The notes below the pieces were generated by a model. It saw nothing but the letters and a program-made list of their open reading frames with translations, was not told the DNA's origin and ran no database searches. Position numbers and translations under genes: made by a program. From contig OX393550.1 of NCBI GenBank assembly GCA_947650365.1, forward strand, positions 50,222,594 through 50,286,593: 64,000 nt of DNA. Reading direction: 5' to 3'. Each line of letters opens with the position of its first letter. Positions within the stretch are counted from its first letter, which is position 1. Below are positions 36,416-47,118 of the stretch, in pieces. This DNA is from Chamaelirium japonicum (Eukaryota > Streptophyta > Magnoliopsida > Liliales > Melanthiaceae).

Positions 36416-38518
36416 GTGAGCGCATCCATATTAGGATCACCTTTCTCTCGAGGTAAATCGATAGCATCTTCTAGTGAATCTAGAATGGCTGGACCTTCCC
36501 CACCCCGTACTTGGCAAGATGCCTTCACAAGGCAACAAGAACACATGGATAGGCTTCAGACCCAGATCGAAGCCTTGACTCTGGCCTTCACCAATTCCCA
36601 AAATCCACCTCGACCCCATCGAGAGCCCAGGCCTAGAACGTCTCCAGAGCGTAGTGAGTTAGATCTCGAGTTAGGAGGTGACAACGTCAGTTCCTCTGAC
36701 GGGTTTGATAGGCGAAGTAGAAAGACTCATAGGAGATCGAAATCCCATTGGGGCTGGGATCAGGGTATCAAAATAGAAATTCCTGAGTTTGAGGGTAGGA
36801 TGGATCCTGAAGAGTTTCTAGAGTGGGCCGAGAGAATCTACCAATATTTTGAGTGGAAAAAAATTCCCCGCGACAAACAAGTCAAGTTTGTTAGTCTCAA
36901 ACTGAAAGGTCATGCACTGATCTGGTGGAAACAGTTGCAGACCACTAGGGGTAGAAAGGGTAAAGATAAAATTTCCACTTGGACACACATGAGGGGAAAA
37001 ATGCAATAGAAGTTCCTCCCTTCTGATTTCAAACAAAGTGTGTTCCAAAAATTCCAAAACCCGCGACAAGAGCACAAATCGGTGGATGATTACACCAATG
37101 AGTTCTACAAGCTCCAAGCTCGCAATGATCTGCATGAAGACGAAGAGCAGAGCGTCGCTAGGTATGTCAATAGTCTTAAGCCCTCAATTCAAGAGGTGGT
37201 GTCCCTTTATGACTTGAATCAGGTCAGTGATGCACACCGTCGGGCTAAGAAAGTTGAGTCTCACCACTCCCGATCTGCGTCCCGATGATATGACAACACT
37301 AGGGCACCATCCAGATCTGTGAGTAGACCACTCCATGGACTTCCCCCTGTAGCTAGTACAGTTCCTACACCCACTGAAAAGGATAAAGGAGTCTTAGGAC
37401 CTAACCCGAGCATGATAAAGTGTTTCAAGTGCAACCAGCCGGGTCACAAGTCAACCGATTGTCCTCGACGTCAATTCAATCCACAGACAAATCTTGCGGA
37501 TAATGAAGAGGATAGTCACGAGTCTGAAAGCGAACACTTCAATGAGTTAGTCTTGGAAGGAGATGACGTGACTGCACCACTATTAGTTATTCACCAGTCT
37601 CCATCAACCCAGGCACCTAAAGCGTTACTCCCCCACGAGCTCTGTGGCGGACCTCCAAAGCCACACTGCAAGAACCAGAGGTTCGAGCTGTTCTGAACAG
37701 TCTGCAATGTCAATGGCATGGACCTTTACGTCTTGATAGATGGAGGTTGCACCACCAACTTAATTAATGAAAGGGTAGTTAGGAGCAAGAAGTGGAAAGT
37801 CAAACCATTGGCTCACCCTTATAAAACGTCGTGGCTAGACAACACCACCAGCAAGCTAGTGACTTATTGTTGTTTGGCAAAGTTGTCAATTGGGCTGCAA
37901 TATAGAGATGAGGTTTGGTGTGATGTCCTTCCTTTAGAAGTCGCTGATATTATCCTTGGGCGTCCATAGCAGTTTGACCGCGATGCACTACATCACGGGA
38001 AAGCCAATACCTATATTTTTCTCAAGGACGGCATCAACGTCACCCTATGGCCCACATGTTTTAGGAGACACCAATCCCATGCACCTCAAGCTCTTCTGAG
38101 TCAGAGCCCTCCCATACCACCATTTGCGGATAATCTAGTAGAGTGTTCATCTGGTTCACTAAAAATTGAGAAGGGATTAGACAACATCTTGCATTCCATC
38201 GCATGCACATCGCATTTAGAGTCTGTAGGCATCCATGACACTCGCATTCATCATTTGCCTGACATCTTTACATTCATTGACCATTCATATATGCATCCAT
38301 ATCATCGTCCAAGTGTTGACTTACACATTAAAGAAGATTTTGCCACGTTTGATCACTTTTCGATGCAGGGTACTTATGAACCATGCTTTCATATTCTAAA
38401 AAGCCCATCATTTTTACTTTTTCGAAGTCATAACAAGTGGCTTGATAAATTATTTAATTTTTTATTTTATTTACTGCATCCAAACGATGATTACATGACA
38501 TATCTTCTTAGTTTATAA
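36416..38518 (+). pseudogene. Ty3/gypsy-type gag-protease, no reverse transcriptase
   Basis: A single plus frame runs from 36416 to a TAA at 38516 with four in-frame stops (37007, 37286, 37694, 37967) and no frameshift. Order: coiled-coil-like N-terminus (QQEHMDRLQTQIEALTLAF), retrotransposon gag domain (IEIPEFEGRMDPEEFLEW, KFVSLKLKGHALIWWKQL, VDDYTNEFYKL), zinc knuckle CFKCNQPGHKSTDC (CX2CX4HX4C, intact), then an aspartic protease-like domain starting LIDGGCTTNLIN and ending DIILGRP-stop-QFDRDA. After the protease the frame continues for about 180 residues with no reverse transcriptase, RNase H or integrase motif. The stops at the protease end (Trp to TAG) and elsewhere are each one transition from sense. 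It would form capsid and protease for a partner element if intact. Likely a gag-pro type non-autonomous element, or a deletion derivative of a chromovirus-like element. Confidence 0.85.
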
Positions 38519-38956
38519 TTCACTTGTTTTGCCACGTGCGCAGGCCACTTTGAGCAACACATATTGCACCCGCACCCCATGGCCTTTGAAATAAAACATT
38601 GCTTATTGCGCAAGCCGATGACCCGCAACACATTATGCTCCCGCGGCCTTTCTTTTCATACGTCATTTGAATTTCATGTCAACCTATCTCCCTATTATTA
38701 TATGAAATTATCTGAGTATCTTGACGATCTTACCGTGCCGAGGAGGATGCTGGTTTTGGCTTTCAGGTCTTCGCTTGGCATTGAGGGGCAGGGGATACCA
38801 GATGAAGTCGATGCGTACTTGAGGCTGATTACTTGGCCACCGGAACCGGGAGAGCAGTTTGAGCAGTTGCAGAGGTTGCGGCTACTTCTAGGAGAGCCCC
38901 CACCGGATCCAGGACCTTGCTCGACAGGAGTCGAGTTCTTTTGAGTCCGGGGGACT
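38519..38956. other. 3' untranslated part of the gag-pro element, with polypurine tract
   Basis: No pol motif. It ends in CCGGGGGACT (38949-38956), a plausible short polypurine tract, directly before the LTR-like TGATGCAG. Confidence 0.5.
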
Positions 38957-40138
38957 TGATGCAGACGAGGCCTACTACGTGCAGATTTTCACAGCTGATC
39001 GTGTATTTGCATTCCCTACGGAGATCCCGGAAGCCGATCGCCAATCCGTCTGCATCATTGGAAAGCTCGTTCAAGGAGCTAGGACTTTGGTTTTTATTTT
39101 CTGTCAATCCGACTAACGGATCTTGAGTTATTTATCTTTTTATTTCTGGTTTGGGTAGGTGCGAGCCATGTTCGCATCCGGTTCAAGCCATAGATGCCGA
39201 ACTGACTCGTTTCTATGTTAGGGTTTTAGCCGTAGGATCTCAAATCGACTTAAAATATCAATGGATGAGATTCAAAAGGGAGCCAAACCCTAACCGAAAC
39301 CCCCTCTCACCCGGCCGGTCCCTCTTTTCCGCGGCAATACCCGTGCGGGCACGCCTTGGGAAGCATGCCCGCGTCCTTCTCTCTCTCCTCCCGCGCGGAC
39401 TCTCTCTCTTTCTTTCCTTTTGTGTTTTTCCCTCCTATAAATCCTAAAAACCCTAATTGATGAGAGACGATGAACTTGAATTGAAACCCTAGAATGGAGA
39501 AGCGTGTTCGCTTGTTCGAAGTATCTTCCGAAGAATCATCCTGCATCTAATCTTCTTCTTCCTCCCGCAAGCTTCTATCTCGTCACCACGCCTTCGTCTA
39601 CGACTTCGCAGGAGATCGACACAGAGATCCTTCATCTTCAAAGATCAACTCGTCTCGGCTTCTTCAACCTTTCTTCTGGATCACGCCTCCTCTTCCGCCC
39701 CTTCATCTGCAACAACGGCGTTCCTGTCAGCGGCCGGCATTGACCAAAGCACGGTTTGAATCGTCCTTCGATACTTTCGTGTGATAAATCTTTCTTTCCA
39801 ACCGGCCTTATTGCAGAATTTCCATTAGGGTTTTCAAAATCATTGGCTTCTCAAGAATCTCATCCATTAGGATTTTGTCGATTAGATCTATGCGTGTTCT
39901 TTGATAATTGGGCTTATTTATTTGGTGTTATGTTAGTCTTTATTGCTGGAACTTGATTATCAAATCTGAAATTAATTATCTTGTCCGTTTTATTTACTTC
40001 GTTGAATTAAATATGCTTGGGTGTGAATGAATGATGATCTGTGGCCATAAGCTTTGCTGAAATTTGATTCATTATATGCAGAATTCTATCTTTAAGTGTT
40101 TAAATTCAGCACTTGGGTTTATTTAAGCATCCGCATCA
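38957..40138 (+). repeat. Probable 3' LTR of the gag-pro element
   Basis: Begins TGATGCAGACG and ends CATCCGCATCA, so its ends form a short inverted repeat. A TATA-like CCTATAAATCC at about 39434, followed by a CT-rich leader, fits an LTR promoter. No second copy was found in the window, so the LTR call rests on ends, promoter and position. Alternative: a genuine host promoter region. Confidence 0.5.
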
Positions 40139-42070
40139 CATCACTATGGGTGTTATCATCGTATAAGGGACTACTTTGTTGATTTACTTAATTGACGGAC
40201 CCCAAAAGAATTATGATGATTCCCTAACAATCTATTAAGAGGAATTATGATTCTTATTGCTTAAGTCACTCAAGGCAATACTCGACCCTCTTTCGAGTTG
40301 CTCAGAAGAACCCAATACATAAGATTTATAAGAAAAAGCAAAGAGTAATATGACAAAACAACTCAGCTATCACAAACGGATTTATAGCAATCCATGCAAA
40401 GGAAAGCACAATCAAAACAATCAATAAAAACAATTTCTGCAAATAAATGTGGGAGCTACCTATAAGCCTAAGGGATTATAACTCAAGGAGTCGGCTTTAA
40501 GGAATGACGAAGGAGAGATGAAGCCTAAAGATCTTCTCCAAGTAAGGGCTTCTCCTCTTTCTGGCCTCTATGCATCCACATCCAAAACAAGAAAGGAAAG
40601 GGGGTTTACATAGCCTAAATGAATCCCCATTTGACCCAAGCCAATTAGGCATGAAATAAAGGAGTTTAGGCACCTCTACATGAGCCAAAACCCAAGATGA
40701 ATCGGTTTAGCCCACACCTGTAGTAATCCGTCTGAACAAGGGTTCAGACGGATTGCTTGTTGTTCGAACAAAGGTTCTGATGGGAGACCCAGGAAAACTT
40801 CTAACATGACTTACACGTCCGAACCATCATTCGAGCACCCTTCTCCAAAACGTCCCAAGTGGTTTGGACGAGTTAGGACAGTTTAGAAGATTTGTTAGGG
40901 GTCAGAACAACAGTTCAGATACTGAAACACTAAAAGTCTGAACAAGTGTTCAAACCACAAGTGTGGACTTCCAACACTTAGAAAAATCTAAGTGTTTGAC
41001 TCTGCTTGACCTAAAATCTGACAACGTCAAAATCATGTTTCGAAAATAAAATATTATTTTATTTGAGAAGACCTATACTCTAAAATAAAATTCATTTTGA
41101 AATCATGTCCAATCCTCAAAAAACATGACAATAAAAATGATAAAATCTTGCAAAAACTTTTACGGTTGAGAAACACTAGACTACCCATACAAATTTGATC
41201 CATCTCACGTCTCTCGTGTAAGCAACTATGTTTGTGTGATGGACTGTCAAGTCTTCGGATATTCTTTGAAATATTGTGATGCACTTGATTGATCTTCATG
41301 AAGGCAAGCACTATCACGACTTAGAAGAACTGAAGTTACATGTAATTTCTCATACTGGTTTGAACTCACAAATTAAGCCAACATAGGTGAGATTCCACAT
41401 GCGGTAACATGAGGAGAGTGGAGGAGACAATGATATGACGTGTTAGACGGGCTACGGCGGGTGGTGGTGGGCGGTATGGGCAAACTAGAGGGGTTACCGA
41501 CTACCTATGAGAAAAAGATTTGTTGCCTTTAAACGGGAACTGTCTTTGGTATTTCATGAGCTGTATATGGCCCCAACCATTAGTTAAACCGATTCGACCT
41601 TAAGGAAAATTTTGAACCATGTGTATCTGTAAATGCTAATGTAACCCTAAAACATTTCTTTTCTACAAGAAGTAATCCAGTGCATCACCAGGGTAGTCCT
41701 ATCCCCTGGTGAAATAACCCACGGGGGGGATAGTTGGCAAAGCAATTGATGCCCAGTGGGTCGGTTTTCACTCTCGAAGGGATTAGTCTTAGTCTGAAAT
41801 GAGTCATAGCCCGACACCTACCAATCTCCAAACAAGAAAAGGGGGGAGTTGGTGAGCGGTCCTTGACAACATATCCGGTTAAACTACAGGACAAATATGG
41901 ATTGTGGATAAAAATATCCTCTGCATCATTTAGAATTTTTACCAAAATACCATTGTACCTAATCTTCTGCCTCCTGCCGCCATTGAAGTTGATCATGACC
42001 GAACTTCCCAAGACCTAAGATTTATCGGCTATGAGATAAACCCTAGGTCTAGATCGAACCAAAACGAATC
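40139..42070. other. Non-coding, probably retrotransposon-derived
   Basis: No gene recognised. 40700-41000 has many TCTGAAC / TCCGAAC words and looks like LTR sequence. 41690-41720 has an imperfect hairpin (CACCAGGG / CCCCTGGTG). 41740-41810 resembles 8757-8820. Confidence 0.35.
40725..40754. repeat. Perfect 13-bp inverted repeat with 4-nt loop
   Basis: AATCCGTCTGAAC, AAGG, GTTCAGACGGATT. It could form a stable hairpin. There is no coding gene end nearby to call it a terminator. Confidence 0.8.
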
Positions 42071-42398
42071 TAAACCGAAGCTTTTCTTGTCTTCGCTGCT
42101 CGCCGCCGCAGTGGCAACGACGATGAGTAGCTGCAACTCGGGAGGAAGTCTATCGGAGATGGACAAGTACGATTCACCGTTCGAAGACCTTGCGACGACC
42201 TCTGCCACCGTTACTCATGCCCGCCTCCACCACCATTTCTCTCACCCACCACAGTCAATCGCCACCTCTCACCCACCACCGTCAATAGCCACATTGCTGC
42301 TCATACTCCAAAGAAATGGGAGGAAGAGAAACCAGATAATAGTTTTGGGTTTCTCAAGAAAAAAAATCGAAGTCCTAGAAATCTTGTTGTCCTGCACC
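42071..42398 (+). other. Possible truncated gene piece, unidentified
   Basis: A 104-residue frame (42087-42401) starts with Ala/Ser-rich sequence and contains a Pro/His-rich direct repeat (SHPPQSIATSHPPPSIATLL). It is cut by the hAT-like element that follows. No homology recognised. Confidence 0.2.
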
Positions 42399-42811
42399 TA
42401 GGGGTGGCAATGGATTGTTCGGGTCGGGTTCGTGTCATGTCTAGTTTCGGGTCGTGTCCAAAACCCCTAGACCCCGACCCGTTTAACTAATGATGTCTAG
42501 ATCCTAAACCCGTACCTGATCCGCTAATAAACGGATAGACCTAATAAAACCCGTTTACCACCCGGACCCAATCTGACTCGACCCGACCTGACCCGAAAGA
42601 CCCGCTGGTATTATATATTACAGCGGGTAGACCCGACCCAACCCGTTGAATACTAAACGGGTCTTCCCGGATCTACCGTGTCCAGACCCTAAACCCGGAC
42701 CCGACCTATCTATTAAACAGATCCATCATATCGACCCGTTTACGATCCGAACCCGTTTAGCCCTGACCCAGACCCGCTAACTTCGTGTCGGGTACGAAAT
42801 TGCCAGCCCTA
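42399..42811. mobile_element. hAT-like non-autonomous element, copy 5
   Basis: 413 bp from TAGGGGTGGCAAT to ATTGCCAGCCCTA. The flanks CCTGCACC and CCTGTACT match at six of eight positions. Same subfamily and orientation as the 16.4-kb copy (TTTCGGGTCGTGTCC near the left end). Confidence 0.8.
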
Positions 42812-43155
42812 CCTGTACTTTCGCCCAATTTCTTTCGTTAAGGATTAATCACTAATTAGTTTTAAAAAAAAGTTAATATATATAAAAGAAGAGAGCTCCA
42901 ATTTACATTCACGTCATCTTTTACATTGGATCTCTCTCTCTCTCTAGGTATAGATTAATATATAATACAGGTAGGTGTACAAATATGGTTAAGCTCAGAA
43001 AATATAAAAAGTGTGTCTTAATGGCCCTGCACGTACGGTGGGGACGGGCCTACACTGCACATCCTAAACTCCCTGTCAAAAAAGCCTGCAACTCCTCCTC
43101 GGTACCAAAAAGGTCGATAGACGGAATCTTCTCATCCCAAGTCAATACATGTCCC

Positions 43156-44898
43156 CTAACGTGCGTGATGCGTCACGTCGCACCCCACCGGCCGGCTCAC
43201 CGTAACCTCTACCGGATCCCAACCGGCGGAACCACCGCCGGCGGCCAGGGCCTCCGAAACCCGCCACAGCCGCGAGGCCTCCTGCCCGCTGGACCCCGGC
43301 GACGACGGTGACGCCTCGTTGCAGTCGGCGAAGTATCTCCCCGACACCCCGGCCAACCCCGGGTGCGTCGCCACGTAGCACGTCGTAGCTGCTGCCTGCG
43401 GTGCAGCAGACGCACCTTTTTTTTAAATTTTTAATTTTTAATATTTTTTTCAATGAAGATTAGAAAATAGCTAGAGCAGAGATTAGCAAAGCCCATTCAT
43501 GTGCCCTCCTCTCAACTCTCACCTGTGGAATCGTCTTCAGGAGCTTGGATGCCAGCAAGAACACCAGATCTGCCAACGAACAACCACATCAACGGTCAAG
43601 ATTGACAGATTACGATCCAATCAGAGGGTCTTTATTATTATTATTATTATTATTTTAATAAAGACAAAATAATAAAATAAAATAAACCTGTAACGAGTCC
43701 CTCGCGGTCTCGGGTGAGCCTGGTCCTCACAATCCCAGGGTGGACGCTATTCACGGTCACGTGCGCTCCCATTTCCTGGAATCAACGGATACACAGTAAA
43801 AAAAGATCAGACGGCCGGAGATGGGATAAGAGATTATTAAGGATCAGGGATCGACGGTGGAGATGGCGTAGGAACCTTGAGCCGCTTCGCGAGTTCCTTT
43901 GTGTGGAGCACGTTAGCCAGCTTCGACAGCGCGTAGGCTTGCGTCGCATCGTACGGTCTGTCGTTGATCGCCATGAATTACATCTGATCTTAATAAAGAT
44001 TTGGGGGTAATTAATTAAAGGGGTAAAAAAAGGAAAAAACGAGGTCTCCGGCTCACATTTTCTTGCGGGTGATGAGGTCGAGGTAGCGGACGGCGTCGCC
44101 GGAGAACCAGCCGTGGATGCTCGAGGAGACGTTGACGATCCGGCCGTGGATCCCCGTCGTCCTCGCCGTCTCCGTCATGTGCGCCAGCAGCAGCTTCGTC
44201 AGCAGAAAGTGACCTGAATATACGCGCGAGGAGATTAGGGACGAGGGGGAGGTGGATCGGAAGCTTCTAGAAGGAATCTGAGGGATCTGACGGTTCACCT
44301 AAGTAGTTGGTCGCAAAGGTCATCTCCACCCCGTCCTCGGATATGGCGTGCTCGTGCGAGAACTTCCCGGCGTTGTTTCTGCAATCTCCGACCGCGGTGA
44401 TTTAAGTTTTTTTCTTCAGATCTTGATATATAGATTGTAGAGAGAGAGAGAGTAGGTTACATAAGGAGATTGAGGGGGAGACGGAGGGCGAGGAAGCGGG
44501 AGACGAAGGATCGGACGGAGGAGAGGGAGCTGAGGTCGAGGGGGAGGACGATGATCTCGGAGCCGGGGAACTCCGCCCCGATCCGTGCCTTGGTCTCCTC
44601 CGCCGCCTTGATGCTCCGGGCCGGGAGGACCAGCCTCGCCCCCCGCATCGCCAGCACCCGCGCCGTCTCCGCTCCGATCCCCGACGTGGCTCCTGCGACC
44701 AAAACAAGATGCGACTTGAGAGGAAGAAGAATCGTCGTCGGACTACGGCGATTGCGGATCTTTGTTGTTATTACCGGTGATGAGGGCGGTGAGGGAGCGT
44801 AGGTCGGGGGTGGCTCCGGTGACCTCCTCGGCCGTGGATTTGGACCCGAACCCGCTACCGCCGGCCGAGCCGATCAGGTACTTCGCCGTCTCCAGCAT
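43156..44898 (-). CDS. Short-chain dehydrogenase/reductase, TIC32/retinol dehydrogenase-like
   Basis: Eight exons on the minus strand join to an intact 349-residue frame: 44898-44775, 44692-44461, 44378-44299, 44213-44057, 43957-43876, 43775-43688, 43569-43523 and 43395-43156. All introns are GT-AG, 82-127 bp. The protein has a Rossmann NAD(P)-binding motif TGATSGIG (residues 41-48), the adenine-ring DLSS motif, NNAG (120-123), catalytic Ser in NVSSS (about 175-177) and catalytic YALSK (Tyr206, Lys210). HPGIVRTRLTRDREG follows, then QAAATTCYVATHPGLAGVSG. This order and exon number fit plant SDRs named TIC32-like or WW-domain oxidoreductase-like. Substrate is unknown; some relatives act at the plastid envelope or in retinoid/steroid-like reductions. 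The start MLETAKYLIGSAGGSGFGS matches the family N-terminus. The C-terminus after SEALAAGG runs about 25 residues beyond the usual end of relatives, as if the normal stop was lost. The first exons are GC-rich. Confidence 0.93.
43632..43654. repeat. (ATT)n microsatellite in SDR intron 6
   Basis: About seven ATT units within the 118-bp sixth intron of the dehydrogenase gene. Confidence 0.85.
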
Positions 44899-45060
44899 CT
44901 TTTTCTTTTTTTTTTATTTTTTCTCTCTCTCTCGCTCTCTTTTGTCTCTGTTGAAAATCTTTGAAAGGGATTATAAGAAGGGCGAGGGAAAGATGTGTGG
45001 CAACTTTTTGCAGGGAGGCTATCTTCTAGTGTCAGGGTTGAAGGTAAAGGCGCCGCCCCC

Positions 45061-45070
45061 GTACTTATAG
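45061..45070 (-). promoter_or_regulatory. TATA box of the SDR gene (probable)
   Basis: On the minus strand CTATAAGTAC lies about 165 bp upstream of the dehydrogenase start, at a good distance for a plant leader. The leader contains CT-rich tracts (about 44908-44950), common in plant 5' UTRs. Confidence 0.55.
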
Positions 45071-45077
45071 CGAAAGC

Positions 45078-45078
<1 letters not shown>

Positions 45079-45111
<33 letters not shown>

Positions 45112-45234
45112 CAAATTACAGGCGAAGATTGGCGTTTTCGATCGAGGAAGGGGATCAATTATAAACAAAGGGCTCAATGGAGACGTCGCTTTCGGTCAGT
45201 AAACTAGAGAGAGAGAGAGAGGAGAGAGAGAGAG
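45079..45234. repeat. Two (GA)n microsatellites in the SDR promoter
   Basis: (GA) runs at 45079-45109 and 45207-45234, upstream of the TATA-like motif. GA repeats in promoters can bind BBR/BPC-type factors; that role here is inference. Confidence 0.85.
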
Positions 45235-45414
45235 TGAATCATCTTGTGATACACCCGCATAGGCATGCGGTGTGCGCTAGCTACATGCATGGGATTCTTG
45301 GGCAGGAGCGCCGAATGAGCAGGCGGTTCCAGTAACCGCATGTGGGCATAAATCATACACAGGGAGAGTTTATTCTATTTTATTTTATTTTTTTTTTTTG
45401 CCGATCCATCCCTA

Positions 45415-45884
45415 CAAACTAGTCTAATTGTGTATTAATCCGTAAAATCCTTTATTTACATATTAACACTTAATATATATAGAATTATACACATTCACCC
45501 CTTATTATCATCTTAAGATGGCGAATATATTTAGAATATTCTTTTTATTGACTGTTAGATGTAAACGATAAGGACAACCAAATCTATCGGACGAATGTGG
45601 AGGGCTCTCAGACAAATATAGAGGATTAGATGAGCATTGAGGGGAGATTGGAGTGGAGTTAGGATTTAGATATTCACACTGAAAATTACTGAAATTAGCT
45701 AATGCAAGTGGTAAATCACCCTTTGAGTAGACATTTGAATCTCAAGTTAGAAGCTCATCATGTTTAAGCTACTATCTGTTGACGGATATTAATAGAGGGA
45801 TAAATATTCACAACTCTATGTTTTGGACGATCGATATGTAACTATAAGGTTTACAGGGATTAATATAAAATTAGACTAGTTTGT
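45415..45884. mobile_element. MITE with ends related to the MULE terminal repeat
   Basis: 470 bp. The left end CAAACTAGTCTAATTGTGTA and right end (reversed: CAAACTAGTCTAATTTTATA) form an inverted repeat that continues through TTAATCC, TTA-AGTTACATAT. Inner sequence GGCGAATATATTTAGAATATTC, in two parts, matches the segment at 480-530 next to the MULE terminal sequence (GGAGAATATACTCAAAATATTC). This suggests a non-autonomous derivative of that MULE family. No target duplication could be fixed. Confidence 0.65.
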
Positions 45885-45998
45885 TGGGAACGGTTGATAA
45901 AAACCTCTTTATTTTATTTTGTTTTGTTTTTAATTGTTGCGATAACTCCACTCCTTTTACCTCCGATTGCAGGTTATGGTCGATTTATGCGTCACAGG

Positions 45999-46454
45999 TA
46001 GGGCCGGCAATTTTGGACCCGACACGACAGACCCGACATGACCCGACACGAAGTTATCGGATCTAAGTCAGGGTTAAACAGATTCGGGTCGTAAACGGGT
46101 CGACCCGATAGACCTGTTTAATAAACGGGTCGGGTCCGAGTTTAGAGTCTGGACATGGTAGATCCAGAAAGACCCGTTTAAAATTCAACGGGTCGTGTCG
46201 GGTCGGGTCTACCGGCAATCCAATATCATCATATATAGTGCCAATGGGTTTATCAGGTCAGGTCGGGTCGAGTTAGATTAGGTCGGATCGAGTCAATTGA
46301 ATAGACCCGTTTTGTAAACGGGTCTTATTGGGTCTACCCGTTTATAAACGGGTCGGGTACGGATTTAGGATCTAATTGGTTTAACTGATCGGATCCGGAT
46401 CTAGAGGTTTTGGACACGACCCGAAACTAGAGACATGACCCATTGCCACCCCTA
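45999..46454. mobile_element. hAT-like non-autonomous element, copy 6
   Basis: 456 bp from TAGGGCCGGCAAT to ATTGCCACCCCTA, flanked by GTCACAGG and GTCACGGG (seven of eight match). Opposite orientation to the 16.4- and 42.4-kb copies, with GGACACGACCCGAAAC near its right end. Confidence 0.85.
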
Positions 46455-47093
46455 GTCACGGGGGCGATCATTGGGCGTTACCGTCGGTTGAGTCCTTTTT
46501 CCTTACCCGACGGTCTCCCCGTATCTGTTGGGTGACCTTGAGGGGCTGTACAATTTTCCTTCCGGATGGAATCAGGTTTTGGTACCCGGTTAGACCATCG
46601 AGTGGTCAAACCGGTGGTCCGGTGCGCTTTCCTCAAACTTCTAGAGAGAGACGTGTTTCCCTTCATACTTCGCTCCAACACCTCTCTTCCTCTCCTGATC
46701 GCCGACGGCCGGAAGCCCTTCGCCTCGCTCCTCCGCCAACGTCGTTCCCCTCCACCCTCCTACGCCTCCACCTCCATAGGACTCCGCAACCACCTCCTCC
46801 CTCCTCCGCCTTCACTTCTACCTGACTCCACCACCACCTCTTCCTCCTCCATCCGACTCCGCCTCCACCTCCACCGACTCTTACACTACCTTCATTTCCT
46901 TTTGGCTCGCCAGAGAAGGGAGGAGGAGGCAACGGCGATGGCGAAGGAGGAGCGAGGCGAAGGGTTCCGGCCGTAGCCACGTCATCGGCGTTCAGGAGAG
47001 AGACGGGGAAATCGAAGCGTCGAAGGACGCCGCACAGACTTCCTGTCGCGTTTTTTTTTAAATAATCAACCAATGCTATAGAGCCACGTCACC

Positions 47094-47118
47094 CGGTTGA
47101 AGCCCTGGGCTTCAACCG
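47094..47118. repeat. 12-bp perfect palindrome with 1-nt centre
   Basis: CGGTTGAAGCCC, T, GGGCTTCAACCG. Could form a hairpin or serve as a dimer binding site. It stands alone. Confidence 0.8.

Noticed and set aside
39430..40130. Host gene promoter and 5' UTR
   Set aside because: No coding exon follows, and the ends TGATGCAG...CGCATCA plus the preceding polypurine tract fit an LTR better. Kept at moderate confidence only.
42071..42401. A host gene truncated by the hAT-like element
   Set aside because: The frame is protein-like in part but has no recognisable domain and no continuation after the element, so it is listed only as a weak possibility.
43142..43453. Other-frame Gly/Arg-rich open frames over the last dehydrogenase exon
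   Set aside because: Shadows of a GC-rich exon; the spliced frame explains the sequence.
43876..44057. Frameshift in the dehydrogenase at intron 4
   Set aside because: The first acceptor tried (AG at about 43987) breaks the frame, but the AG at 43958-43959 restores it exactly and gives the expected family sequence.
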